Positions 5,954 to 14,903 of a DNA stretch of 21,268 bases are shown one piece after another. Source of the stretch: JAICIG01 sp035532215 (lineage in GTDB: Bacteria; Planctomycetota; Planctomycetia; Pirellulales; JAICIG01); contig DATKRK010000087.1 of assembly GCA_035532215.1 (NCBI GenBank), positions 1 through 21,268 on the forward strand, written 5' to 3'. Positions within the stretch are counted from its first letter, which is position 1. Each line of letters opens with the position of its first letter. A program made the position numbers and the translations under genes. The notes under the pieces are model-generated. The model saw nothing but the letters and a program-made list of their open reading frames with translations. It was not told the origin of the DNA and did no database searches.

Positions 5954-8900
5954 ATGATCGAACGGACCATCGAGTTCTGCGCCAGGAACAAATTCCTGGT
6001 CGTGGTGTTCACTGCCGTGGCCGTGGCCGCGGCGGTCCAGGCGATGCAGTCGATTCCGCTGGACGCGATTCCGGACCTGTCGGATACGCAAGTCGTCGTT
6101 TTTTCTCGTTGGGACCGCAGCCCCGACATTATCGAAGATCAGGTGACCTATCCGATCGTCACCGCGCTGCTCGGCGCGCCGAAGATCAAGGCCATCCGCG
6201 GCTTCTCCGACTTCGGTTTTTCCTACGTGTACGTGATCTTCCAGGATGGGACCGACATCTATTGGGCCCGCAGCCGGACGTTGGAGTACCTGTCGAAGAT
6301 CCTGCCGTACTTGCCCGAGGGGGTGCGGACGGAAATGGGCCCCGACGCGACGAGCGTAGGCTGGGTTTACGAGTATGCCTTGGTCGACAAGACCGGGCAG
6401 AACGATCTGGCCGAGCTGCGCACCTACCAGGATTGGTACTTGCGCTATCAGCTTCAAGCCGTGCCGGGCGTGGCTGAGGTGGCCTCCGTCGGCGGCTTTC
6501 AGAAGCAGTACCAGGTGAACGTCGACCCCAACGCCCTGTTGGCCTTCGATATTCCCTTGGCCACCGTGGTGCAGGCGATTCGCGACGGCAACAACGACAC
6601 CGGCGGCCGACTGGTGGAGTTCAGCGGCGCCGAGTACATGGTGCGCGGCCGCGGTTATGCGCGCAGCGTCGGCGAGATCGAGAACATCGTGGTCGGCGTC
6701 GACTCGCAAGGCACGCCGGTGCTCGTCAAGAACCTGGGCACGGTCACGCTGGGGCCCGACATCCGCCGAGGGATCGTCGACCTCGACGGCGAGGGAGACA
6801 CGGTCGGCGGCGTCGTCGTCATGCGGGCGAACGAAAACGCCTTGAAAGTGATCGAGCGCGTCAAGGCCAAGCTCGAAGAGCTCAAGCCCTCGATGCCCAA
6901 GGGCGTGGAAGTCGTCCCGACCTACGACCGTTCCGAGCTGATCGTTCGTTCCATCGACACCCTCAAGGAGGAGTTGCTGATGGAAATCATCATCGTCAGC
7001 ATCGTGATCCTGGTGTTCCTGTGGCACATTCCGTCGGCCGTGATTCCTATTCTGACCATCCCCGTCTCGGTCGTGCTGGCCTTCATCCCGATGTATTTCA
7101 TGGGGCTGACCTCGAACATCATGTCGCTGACCGGGATGGCCATTTCGATCGGGGTGCTGGTGGATGGGGCGATCGTGGAAGTCGAAAACGCCTACAAACG
7201 CTTGGAGCAATGGATCGCAGGGGGCCGGCAAGGCGACTTCCACGAAGTGCGATTGCGCGCGTTGAAAGAAGTCGGGCCTTCGGTGTTCTTTTCGCTGTTG
7301 GTGATCGCGGTGGCCTTCATGCCGGTGTTCACGCTGGTCGATCAGGAAGGGCGCCTGTTCAAGCCGCTGGCCTACACCAAAAACTTGGCGATGGCCATCG
7401 CGGCGGTGCTGGCCATCACGCTCGACCCGGCCATCCGCATGCTGTTCACGCGGATGGACCACTGGGAGTTCCGGCCTCGCTGGCTGGCATGGCTGGCCAA
7501 CACGGCGCTGGTCGGTCGCTACTATCCCGAAGAGCGGCACCCCATCAGCAAGCGGCTGTTCCAGGTCTACGAGCCGGTCTGCAACTTCGCGCTGCGGCAC
7601 AAGGCCCTGATCATCGTCTCGGCCCTGTTGCTCGTGCTCACCACCATTCCGGCCTACTTGCAACTCGGCTCGGAGTTCATGCCGCCCTTGTACGAGGGCG
7701 ACCTGCTCTACATGCCCGTCACCCTGCCGGGCATCTCCGTGACCGAGGCGCAAGAGTTGATGCAGACGATGGACCAGATCCTGAAGGACACGCCGGAGGT
7801 CGAGCGGGTGTTTGGCAAGGCGGGGCGATTCGGCACGTCGCTCGACCCCGCCCCCTTTTCGATGCTGGAAACCACCATCGTGCTCAAGCCGACCTCCGAG
7901 TGGCGGAAAGTCAAGCGCTGGTACTCGAAGTGGCCGGAGTGGCTGCAAGTCCCGCTGCGACATGTCTGGAACGACCGGATCACGCCCGACAAGTTGGTGG
8001 CCGAACTCGACGAGAAACTGCAGTTCCCCGGCATCAGCAACGCCTGGACCATGCCGATCAAGGCCCGCGTCGACATGCTCTCCACCGGCGTGCGGACGCC
8101 CATCGGCATCAAGATCATGGGCGGCGACCTGAACGAGATCCAGCGCCTCGGAGAGCACCTGGAGATGATCCTCAAGCCCATCCGCGGCACGCGCAGCGTC
8201 TTCGCCGAGCGAACCGGCGGCGGCTACTTTGTCGATTTCGTGCTCAAGCGCGAGGCGCTCGCCCGCTATGGCCTGACGATCAAGGAAGCCGAAATGGTGA
8301 TCGTTTCGGCGGTGGGCGGAGAGAACATCACCACCACGATCGAGGGTCGCGAGCGGTACAGCGTCAACGTGCGCTACGCCCGCGAGCTGCGCGACAACGT
8401 CGACAAGCTGCGCTACGTGCTGGTGCCGACGACGACCGGCGCGCAAATCCCGCTGGCCGAACTGGCCGACATCCAGCTCGTGGCGGGTCCGGCGATGATC
8501 CGCGACGAGAACGCTCTGCTCACCGGATACGTGTACGTCGACCTGGCCGACCGCGACGTCGGCGGCTACGTCAAAGAAGCCAAGCGGGCGGTCGAGGAGC
8601 AGCTTCAGCTTCCTACAGGCTACACGCTTGTGTGGAGCGGGCAGTACGAAAACATGGTCCGCGTGGAGGAGCGGCTCAAAACGGTGGTGCCGCTCACGCT
8701 GTTCTTGATCTTCGTGTTGCTCTACATGAATACGAAGTCAACGGTCAAGGCGCTGATCGTGATGCTGGCGGTGCCGTTCTCGCTGATCGGCGCGGTTTGG
8801 TATCTCTGGCTGCTCGGCTATCACATGTCGATCGCCGTCTGGGTCGGCATGATCGCGCTGATGGGGCTGGACGCGGAGACGGGCGTGTTCATGCTGTTGT

Positions 8901-9250
8901 TCCTCGACTTGTCGTACCAGGACGCCGTGCGACAAGGGAAGATGCGGACCTACGAAGACTTGCGCGAGGCGATCATCCACGGAGCGGTGAAGCGGGTGCG
9001 GCCCAAGCTGATGACGGTCGCGGCGGCCATGATGGGCTTGCTGCCGATCATGTGGTCGCTGGGCACGGGGGCCGACATGATGAAGCGCATTGCCGCGCCG
9101 ATGATCGGCGGCCTGGTGACGAGCTTCGCGCTGGAGCTGTTGGTCTATCCGTGCATCTACGCCATCTGGAAGTGGCGCTATGAAATGAAGCAAGGGACGG
9201 TCGACGTCGGCGCGTTGCAGGCGCCCGAGCTGCGCGGTCATCCCCATTAG
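5954..9250 (+). CDS. cusA: CusA-like heavy-metal RND efflux pump
   Basis: A 1098-aa inner-membrane proton-driven pump of the heavy-metal efflux RND family, somewhat longer than E. coli CusA (about 1047). Family marks include SIPLDAIPDLSDTQVVVFSR, the TM4 relay motif VLVDGAIVEVENA with D404, and the C-terminal VKRVRPKLMTVAAAMMGLLP. The three methionines of the CusA copper path are all present: M587 in LLYMPVTLPG, M637 in FSMLETTI, and M708 in VDMLSTGVRTP. This points to monovalent copper or silver instead of the divalent cations of CzcA. Compared with E. coli CusA, about 20 extra residues lie between M637 and M708 (around RKVKRWYSKWPEWLQVPL). A cytoplasmic-loop insertion rich in Trp lies near residues 498-530. 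It has no clear ribosome binding site and follows a palindromic repeat. Confidence 0.95.
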   Translation: MIERTIEFCARNKFLVVVFTAVAVAAAVQAMQSIPLDAIPDLSDTQVVVFSRWDRSPDIIEDQVTYPIVTALLGAPKIKAIRGFSDFGFSYVYVIFQDGTDIYWARSRTLEYLSKILPYLPEGVRTEMGPDATSVGWVYEYALVDKTGQNDLAELRTYQDWYLRYQLQAVPGVAEVASVGGFQKQYQVNVDPNALLAFDIPLATVVQAIRDGNNDTGGRLVEFSGAEYMVRGRGYARSVGEIENIVVGVDSQGTPVLVKNLGTVTLGPDIRRGIVDLDGEGDTVGGVVVMRANENALKVIERVKAKLEELKPSMPKGVEVVPTYDRSELIVRSIDTLKEELLMEIIIVSIVILVFLWHIPSAVIPILTIPVSVVLAFIPMYFMGLTSNIMSLTGMAISIGVLVDGAIVEVENAYKRLEQWIAGGRQGDFHEVRLRALKEVGPSVFFSLLVIAVAFMPVFTLVDQEGRLFKPLAYTKNLAMAIAAVLAITLDPAIRMLFTRMDHWEFRPRWLAWLANTALVGRYYPEERHPISKRLFQVYEPVCNFALRHKALIIVSALLLVLTTIPAYLQLGSEFMPPLYEGDLLYMPVTLPGISVTEAQELMQTMDQILKDTPEVERVFGKAGRFGTSLDPAPFSMLETTIVLKPTSEWRKVKRWYSKWPEWLQVPLRHVWNDRITPDKLVAELDEKLQFPGISNAWTMPIKARVDMLSTGVRTPIGIKIMGGDLNEIQRLGEHLEMILKPIRGTRSVFAERTGGGYFVDFVLKREALARYGLTIKEAEMVIVSAVGGENITTTIEGRERYSVNVRYARELRDNVDKLRYVLVPTTTGAQIPLAELADIQLVAGPAMIRDENALLTGYVYVDLADRDVGGYVKEAKRAVEEQLQLPTGYTLVWSGQYENMVRVEERLKTVVPLTLFLIFVLLYMNTKSTVKALIVMLAVPFSLIGAVWYLWLLGYHMSIAVWVGMIALMGLDAETGVFMLLFLDLSYQDAVRQGKMRTYEDLREAIIHGAVKRVRPKLMTVAAAMMGLLPIMWSLGTGADMMKRIAAPMIGGLVTSFALELLVYPCIYAIWKWRYEMKQGTVDVGALQAPELRGHPH

Positions 9251-9498
9251 CCAAACGGCCAGCGGAACGAGTCCGGCCTGCCCGTGGCGGGGACTGCACA
9301 CGCGCGAGACGCCGGCGGTTCCTTTGCTTCGTTTCGCCTCAAGTTGGCGGATTGGGCAAACCGTGCTGTCTAGACGGCTGCCGCCTGTAGTGATTGCTCT
9401 TGCCGTGCCGATCTTGCCCTTACGGTACGTCCTTGTCGTGGCTCTCCTGCTAACCCGCCGGCCGCCAGGGGTGAGGCGCCCATTGGCATGGAGGCGAC
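9251..9498 (+). other. Gap between cusA- and cusC-like genes
   Basis: A 248-base non-coding stretch with no palindrome or clear terminator. The only signal is GGAGG directly before the cusC-like ATG. The gap is long for an operon, so cusC may have its own promoter, but none is visible. Confidence 0.4.
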
Positions 9499-11100
9499 AT
9501 GAGCTTCAACTCAAGGCGTTGGTCCGGCGGCGGTCCGGCAGTAGCGTGCGCTGTGGTCGGCCTGGCGATGGCAGGTTGCCGAACGACGCAGGCAGTCGAT
9601 CAAACTGCGCGCACGACAAACGTGCCAGCTCGCGCGCCGACGGCGCTCGGGGGCGAAGCACCCTCGACGGCTCGCCGTGAGCAGGCCAATGCAGACGGTT
9701 CGTCTCGACGGACGGCTGACGCGATGTTCGTGGCAGCCGGCTCGAGCCATCCGTCGTTTCCCAGCGCTGGAACGGTCGTTAGCGCCTCGGCGCCTATCCG
9801 GAGACCGGCGCCGCCGGTTCGTCTGGCGAGCGCACAGCGCGTTCAACTGCCGCCGTCGACCGATGATCCCTTTGCGGCGCAGCCGGAGCTGCGATTCGGC
9901 CCGCTGGTTGATGAAGTTCTGGCGCGCAATCGCTCGCTGGAAGCGATGCGGGCCTCGTGGCTGGCCGCGGCCGAGCGCTATCCGCAGGCCCGGGCGCTCG
10001 ACGACCCGGTGTTCACCGGGCTGGTCGCTCCCGCCTCGCTGGACCCAGCGGTCAACGCCATCCCGGGTAATGTGCCGGGCTACATGGTGGGCGGGGCGCA
10101 AAAGCTGCCTTGGTTCGGCAAGCTGCGGCTGCGCGGGCAGGCGGCGCTCGACGAGAGCCGCGCGGCCCGCTGGAACTTTGCCGACGCGCAGCTCGCGATC
10201 GCCGAGGCGGCGGGCCTGGCTTACTACGACTATTACCTGGCGCGGCAAGAGTTGGCGCTCAACGCGGAAAACACGGCCAAGCTCCGCGAGTTTCACGAGA
10301 TCGCCGCCCGCAAATACGAGGCGAACCTGGCGCCGCAGCAAGACATGCTGCAAGCCGAAGTGGAATTGGCCGAGTTGGCCCGCCGGCAGATCGAACTGGA
10401 GCGTTTCGAGCGGGTCGCCATCGCCCGCCTCAATACGCTGATGCACCGCATGCCCGACGCCTATCTGCCGCCGGCGCCCGCCCGTCTCGACGCGCCTTCG
10501 CTCGCGCTCTCGGCGGCCGAATTGCGAATGACGGCCGTCTCGCGGCGTCCCGACCTGGCCGCGCTGCGCGCGCAAATCCGCGCCGAGCAAGCCCGGCTGC
10601 AACTGGCCGATAAGGAGTTCATGCCCGACTTCGAGATCTTCGGCCGCTACGATGCCTTCTGGCATCAGCCGTCGCAACGCGGGCAGGTCGGCATGAACAT
10701 GAACGTGCCGCTCTATCGCGACAAACGCTACGCGGCGGTGCGCGAAGCGCAATGGCGGCTCAGTCAGCGCCGCGCCGAGTATGAACAGCGAATCGACGAC
10801 ATTCATCGCGAGGTGCAAACCGCATACGAGCGGTTCGACGAAGCGCAGCAGACGGTCGGTCTCTACATCAACCAGATTTTGCCCGCTGCACGCAAGAACG
10901 TCGAATCCTCCTTGGCGGCTTATGAATCGGGCCGCGGCGATTTCTTACGGCTGGTCGCCGCCCAACGTCAGCTCATCGTCCTGCAGGAGCGTTTTCAGGA
11001 ATCGATCGCCGATTACCACCGCCGCCGGATCGAGTTGGAGCGCGTCGTCGGCGAGCCGCTAGCCGCGTCCCATGCCGAATCCATTCCGCCAGGACGGTAA
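9499..11100 (+). CDS. TolC/CusC-like outer-membrane efflux lipoprotein
   Basis: A 533-aa outer-membrane channel of the OEP (TolC) family. Residues 1-27 form a lipoprotein signal ending LAMAGC, so C27 would be lipidated, as in CusC. Residues 28-130 are a low-complexity Ala/Arg/Pro spacer. The channel repeats run from about 135 to 520: LVDEVLARNRSLEAMRASWL, the NVPGYMVGGAQKLPWFGKLR block typical of metal RND channels, AEVELAELARRQIELERFER, and a second repeat from SRRPDLAALRAQIRAEQARL to the end. GGAGGCGAC precedes the ATG. It is third in the efflux set and should complete the CusABC-type tripartite complex. No CusF-like metallochaperone or sensor-regulator is visible next to it. Confidence 0.9.
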   Translation: MSFNSRRWSGGGPAVACAVVGLAMAGCRTTQAVDQTARTTNVPARAPTALGGEAPSTARREQANADGSSRRTADAMFVAAGSSHPSFPSAGTVVSASAPIRRPAPPVRLASAQRVQLPPSTDDPFAAQPELRFGPLVDEVLARNRSLEAMRASWLAAAERYPQARALDDPVFTGLVAPASLDPAVNAIPGNVPGYMVGGAQKLPWFGKLRLRGQAALDESRAARWNFADAQLAIAEAAGLAYYDYYLARQELALNAENTAKLREFHEIAARKYEANLAPQQDMLQAEVELAELARRQIELERFERVAIARLNTLMHRMPDAYLPPAPARLDAPSLALSAAELRMTAVSRRPDLAALRAQIRAEQARLQLADKEFMPDFEIFGRYDAFWHQPSQRGQVGMNMNVPLYRDKRYAAVREAQWRLSQRRAEYEQRIDDIHREVQTAYERFDEAQQTVGLYINQILPAARKNVESSLAAYESGRGDFLRLVAAQRQLIVLQERFQESIADYHRRRIELERVVGEPLAASHAESIPPGR

Positions 11101-11392
11101 GCAGCGATTCCAGCTCGTGTAGTCGGCTTTGCGCTTCGTCGGCGGTCAGCGTCTTCGCCGCTCCAAGCTCGGCCAATTCCGCGGCAGTTTTCGCGGCGGC
11201 GAGCCCCTGGCCGCGTTCCGGAAGAGGGCTTCGCGAGGCGTTTGACGGCCCGCAAGAGCGGGGGGTACTCTGGAGTCTGGATTCCGCCGAGCGGATGACG
11301 TCGAATACCGAAGACGCCGAATCCCTGAATATTGCCGCTTACAAGAGGCGCCGGCAATCGCAAAAACCCCAAATTCAGAGGCGCAATGCAGG
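11101..11392 (-). other. Possible decayed minus-strand coding remnant
   Basis: A 292-base gap. On the minus strand, from about 11235 down past 11060, a frame reads ERGQGLAAAKTAAELAELGA and continues with TLTADEAQSRLHELESLLTV and LAEWIRHG. It is a well-behaved amphipathic helical sequence with no recognised family. Part of it (67 codons from an ATG at 11176) overlaps the 3' end of the cusC-like gene. An adjacent frame has YPPLLRAVKRLAKPS just upstream, as if one reading frame had been split by a frameshift. I take it as a possible relic, not a working gene. Confidence 0.25.
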
Positions 11393-12295
11393 ATGATTCA
11401 AGACGACCGTTCACGCGAGAAGTGGCCCAAAGCGACGATGCGGTCGCATTGGCTCCGCATCCAATGCGCGATTTCCCTCAGTGCGGGCTTCGTGCTTGCC
11501 GCCCAGAGCCTTCCTGCGGCCGAGCCTCGATCGAAGCAAGCGCCACGAGTCGACTTCGCCCGGGAGATTCGGCCGATCCTGGCCCAGCACTGCTGGAGCT
11601 GCCACGGGCCGGACGAACAGGCCCGCAAGGCGGAATTGCGGCTCGACCAGCGCGAAAGCGCCGTCGCCGCCAAGGCCATCGTGCCGGGCGACCCCGCGGC
11701 CAGCGAGTTGATCGCCCGGATCGAATCCGACGACGAGTCGCTGCAGATGCCGCCGCCGGAAGCGAAGAAGCCGCTTTCCGCCCGGCAGAAGGAATTGTTG
11801 CGGGCCTGGATTGGGCAAGGGGCCGAATTTCACAAACACTGGGCGTTCGTCGTGGCTCGCCGGCCAGCGTTGCCTGAAGTGCGAGACGCCTCCTGGCCGC
11901 AAAACGAGATCGATCGATTCGTGCTGCAACGACTGGAGCAGGAGGGCCTTGCTCCATCGCGCGAGGCCGATCGGGCGGCGCTGCTGCGACGCGTGACGCT
12001 CGATCTCACAGGACTGCCGCCGACGTTGGAAGAACTGGACGCTTTTCTGGCCGACGCATCGGCCGAGGCGTACCCGCGAGTGGTCGATCGGCTGCTGGCT
12101 TCGCCGCGGTATGCGGAGCGGATGGCGATGGCCTGGCTCGATGCCGCGCGTTACGCCGACACGAACGGCTACAACAACGACGAAGATCGCTCGATGTGGC
12201 CCTGGCGCGATTGGGTGATCAACGCCTTCCGTCCACAAGCGCCCCCAGCAACTTCATGCCCTCGTCCGCCACATCCCTCCTGCCGTTCAGGCTGA
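11393..12295 (+). pseudogene. Planctomycete cytochrome c / DUF1549 protein, 3'-truncated
   Basis: The frame gives 300 residues. A signal peptide spans about 16-43; an internal ATG at 11438 gives the more usual leader MRSHWLRIQCAISLSAG. The planctomycete cytochrome-c domain (PSCyt1) follows, with the haem motif CWSCH at 67-71 and VPGDPAASELIARI. Then comes DUF1549 (PSCyt2) from about 165: EIDRFVLQRLEQEGLAPS, RVTLDLTGLPPTLEELDAFL, and AWLDAARYADTNGYNNDE. Family members continue through DUF1549 into DUF1553 and reach about 800-1000 residues. Here similarity stops dead at WVINAF (residue 279, base 12229), and the last 21 residues are antisense of the kinase gene. These proteins are exported and thought to act in redox or polymer degradation. 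The gene is broken by rearrangement, or the contig is joined wrongly. Confidence 0.85.
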
Positions 12296-14750
12296 CGCTT
12301 AGAACCTTGAATGTATCCCTGGGAATATCCGACATCGCACGGATCGGAATCTCCCTTCCCGACACCCAGGCGTTGAGTTCCCCTTGCATCGCCACGACGT
12401 ATTCTGCGGCCCGCCGATCGGGATCGGGAATCAATTCGCGCATCATTCGTCGCGGGTCCGACCCGAAACAGAGATCGTCAAGCCATACCGTGGTGGTCGG
12501 GCTGGCCGTCGTGAAACATACCTGCAGCCAATCGACGTGTGAAAGGTCGAGCGGATTCAGCTCCTTCTTATTCCACAGGGCATCGCCTGACAACGGAACC
12601 TTCAGCGTAACCCAACCCTTGGGACCGATCGCCAGCACCTGCGGCGCCGCGCGATACTCGATGCACTGCGAGTCGCGGCCGATCCTCACCACCAGTCCCT
12701 CGTGCCGAACGTCGCCGCCGCCGGGATCTTCGATGGCGAACGCCAGCGTTAGGTACTCGTAATTCGATAAGTCCCAGTTGGCGTTCCGCGACTTCGGATA
12801 GGTGACGCACAAGCCGCCGGTTCGCGCGCTCACTCGCAGCGATTGCGGTCCCAAGTGGACGCGCGAGGCGTCGCTCGCCGCCGTGCCCTCGGAGCGGTCG
12901 GTCGCCGCCACATCAAACATCGCCGCGTCACGCTGCGTGAAATCCTCCCACGGAGTATTTGGCCGGACTACCGTTGGCTGCCGATGATTGACCAGGTCCG
13001 CCACCGACTGCGTCAACTTGAGCGCGACCGCGCGATACTCGTCGGCCTCGCGCCGGAGGGCAACCACCTGTCGCTCTGCCACGGCAGCTCGTTCGACGGC
13101 CGCATCCACGCGCCCCGATTCCGCCTTCACACGCGCCTCGGCAGCTGTCAGCTCCGCGCGTGCCGTTTCGGCCTTTTTGGCGAGTTCTTCGCTCTCGCCC
13201 GCTTTCGTGGCCAGTTCCGCTTCCAATGCCGCGACCTTCTCGGCGGCCTGATCCGACGCCTGCCGCGCCAGCGACGCCTGCCGCATGGCGTCAGCGGCTT
13301 CCCGCCGGCTGGCCTCGGCTTCTTTCGCCAACCGGTCGGCTTCCGCTTCCTTGTATTCTGCCTGTTGCTGCGCCTCTGTTGCTTGCCGCCGGTAGTCGTC
13401 GGCCAGCCGCTCAAGCGCCCGCGTCTTGTCCCGCTCACGCTGGTAAATAACGGTGGCGGCGGAGCCTACAAGTACCACAAGTATCAGGCAGATGGTGCCG
13501 CTGATCACCGCCGACTTATGCCGCCGCGACCAGCGATAGATTCGCTCAAGCAACGGTTCGGCGTAAGCATCTACCGGCTCGTCATCGAGCCAGTGCTGCA
13601 CTTCTGACGCCAGTTCGATTGCAGAGCCACAGCGATCGCCCGGCTCCCTCGCCATCGCCTTGAGGCATATCGTCTCCAGGGCACGAGGCACGCCTCGACA
13701 AACGGCAGATGGTTTCGGCGGCGGGGTCTCTCCCACCTGCTCAAGCACCTCATGCGACGAGCGGCCGGAATACGGCGGGACGCCGGCAAGCAGGTGATAA
13801 AGGACGGCGCCCAGGCTATAGATATCGGCAGCGGCGCCTATTTGATCCGTCTTGCCGAGCGCCTGCTCCGGTGGCATGTAGCAAGGCGTGCCGACGACGC
13901 CATCGGTCAGCTCGCCTCGCTCCGCCAACTGCTGCTGCGCCAGATTTCCCAGGGTGGAATCATCCGACTGGCCGTCGCGCACGGGTTTAGCCAGTCCCCA
14001 GTCCATGACCAGCGTTTCGCCGAAGCGGCCGAGCATGATGTTCGCCGGCTTGAGGTCGCGATGGATCACACCGCGCTCATGGGCGTAAGCCACCGTCTGG
14101 CAAATCATCATGAAGCGGCGCAGGAGCTCCCTGAGATCGGCAGGCCGGCGTGACTGATGGTAGTCTTTAACCGCCTGCGTCAGGGTTCCCCCTCCGATCA
14201 GCCGCATCGCGTAAAACGGCTTACCCTGGCCGTCCGTCCCCAGGGCATAGATCGGCACCACCCCAGGATGTTCCAACTGTCCGGTGATTTCCGCTTCGGC
14301 GAAGAACCGTCTCTGACTGCCTGCCGGATCGGGGCTGTCGTCAAGAAGCTCTTTAATCGCCACGTCGCGCTTAAGCGCCGTGTCATGGGCGATGCTGATT
14401 CTGCCCATACCGCCCTGCGCGAGCGCTCCCACGATATCGTAGCTTCCGCGGGTTTCGTATGACGAGCGACCCTCCCCAGGGGCAGGATTCTTTCCACTCC
14501 TGCGTGCGCCGGTCCTTTGATGCCGGCCTGCCTCGTGCCGCTTGTCAACCGAGGTCGCGGGTGCGGGCGTTGCGCGCTCGCCCTCGACCGCAGGCGAAGT
14601 CGCGTGTGTCCCCGACGCTTGCTGCTGTGGCACGGACAGCACCGCGCCACAGTTACGGCACCGCACAGTTCGTCCCGCATGCCTATCATCAACGTGATAG
14701 GTCCGACCGCACTCGCAGGAAATCGCGATCACGGCAACCTGCACTGGCAA
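12219..14750 (-). CDS. Membrane-anchored Ser/Thr protein kinase with zinc ribbon and lectin-like C-terminus
   Basis: 843 aa from a TTG at 14750; no ATG lies upstream of the first domain and no ribosome binding site is clear, so a GTG at 14744 or 14732 is possible. Order: a zinc ribbon (CECG at 12-15, CRNC at 31-34); a Hanks-type kinase domain about 104-390 with glycine loop AQGGMGRI, K133 in VAIK, HRDLKPAN with D232, DWG (D250) in place of DFG, and GTPCYMPPEQ; one membrane helix at 414-436; a long coiled coil at about 440-580; and an extracytoplasmic domain at about 610-765 (LSNYEYLTLAF, GWVTLKVPLSG, VWLDDLCFG) that resembles galactose-binding or CBM-like jelly rolls. It would sense an outside ligand and phosphorylate cytoplasmic targets. 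The last few codons (DGRR, stop) lie in sequence belonging to the broken DUF1549 gene, so its own C-terminus was altered or ends at the junction. Confidence 0.9.
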   Translation of the reverse strand: MPVQVAVIAISCECGRTYHVDDRHAGRTVRCRNCGAVLSVPQQQASGTHATSPAVEGERATPAPATSVDKRHEAGRHQRTGARRSGKNPAPGEGRSSYETRGSYDIVGALAQGGMGRISIAHDTALKRDVAIKELLDDSPDPAGSQRRFFAEAEITGQLEHPGVVPIYALGTDGQGKPFYAMRLIGGGTLTQAVKDYHQSRRPADLRELLRRFMMICQTVAYAHERGVIHRDLKPANIMLGRFGETLVMDWGLAKPVRDGQSDDSTLGNLAQQQLAERGELTDGVVGTPCYMPPEQALGKTDQIGAAADIYSLGAVLYHLLAGVPPYSGRSSHEVLEQVGETPPPKPSAVCRGVPRALETICLKAMAREPGDRCGSAIELASEVQHWLDDEPVDAYAEPLLERIYRWSRRHKSAVISGTICLILVVLVGSAATVIYQRERDKTRALERLADDYRRQATEAQQQAEYKEAEADRLAKEAEASRREAADAMRQASLARQASDQAAEKVAALEAELATKAGESEELAKKAETARAELTAAEARVKAESGRVDAAVERAAVAERQVVALRREADEYRAVALKLTQSVADLVNHRQPTVVRPNTPWEDFTQRDAAMFDVAATDRSEGTAASDASRVHLGPQSLRVSARTGGLCVTYPKSRNANWDLSNYEYLTLAFAIEDPGGGDVRHEGLVVRIGRDSQCIEYRAAPQVLAIGPKGWVTLKVPLSGDALWNKKELNPLDLSHVDWLQVCFTTASPTTTVWLDDLCFGSDPRRMMRELIPDPDRRAAEYVVAMQGELNAWVSGREIPIRAMSDIPRDTFKVLSVSLNGRRDVADEGMKLLGALVDGRR

Positions 14751-14867
14751 AGGGAGGGTTTACTGTCTCGTCATTCTGGGGCCCGGGCCGGGCGATGTCA
14801 ACTGTGCATCGGCCGCACCTGCGATCGATCGCTTTGCGGATGCAAGCCGGTGTAAACGGCCTGCATT

Positions 14868-14903
14868 CGCCACAGCCGCAGCAGCCCTATTGCGGCTGCG
14901 GCG
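14868..14903 (-). terminator. Terminator-like hairpin at the end of the GH114-like gene
   Basis: Two 13-base arms (14868-14880 and 14891-14903) pair with a single G-U wobble around a 10-base loop, giving a G+C-rich stem that spans the stop codon at 14887-14889. No run of T follows on the minus strand, so it is not a textbook intrinsic terminator. It could still end or stabilise the transcript before the kinase gene. Confidence 0.4.

Noticed and set aside
5858..8446. 862-aa minus-strand frame opposite cusA
   Set aside because: Antisense shadow rich in His, Asp, Gln and Arg, with no domain and no ribosome binding site.
7021..9183. Long 720-aa plus-strand frame overlapping the cusA-like gene
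   Set aside because: It is a shadow in another phase of a G+C-rich gene; the product is Arg/Ala/Gly/His-rich with no motifs, while the cusA frame carries all family motifs.
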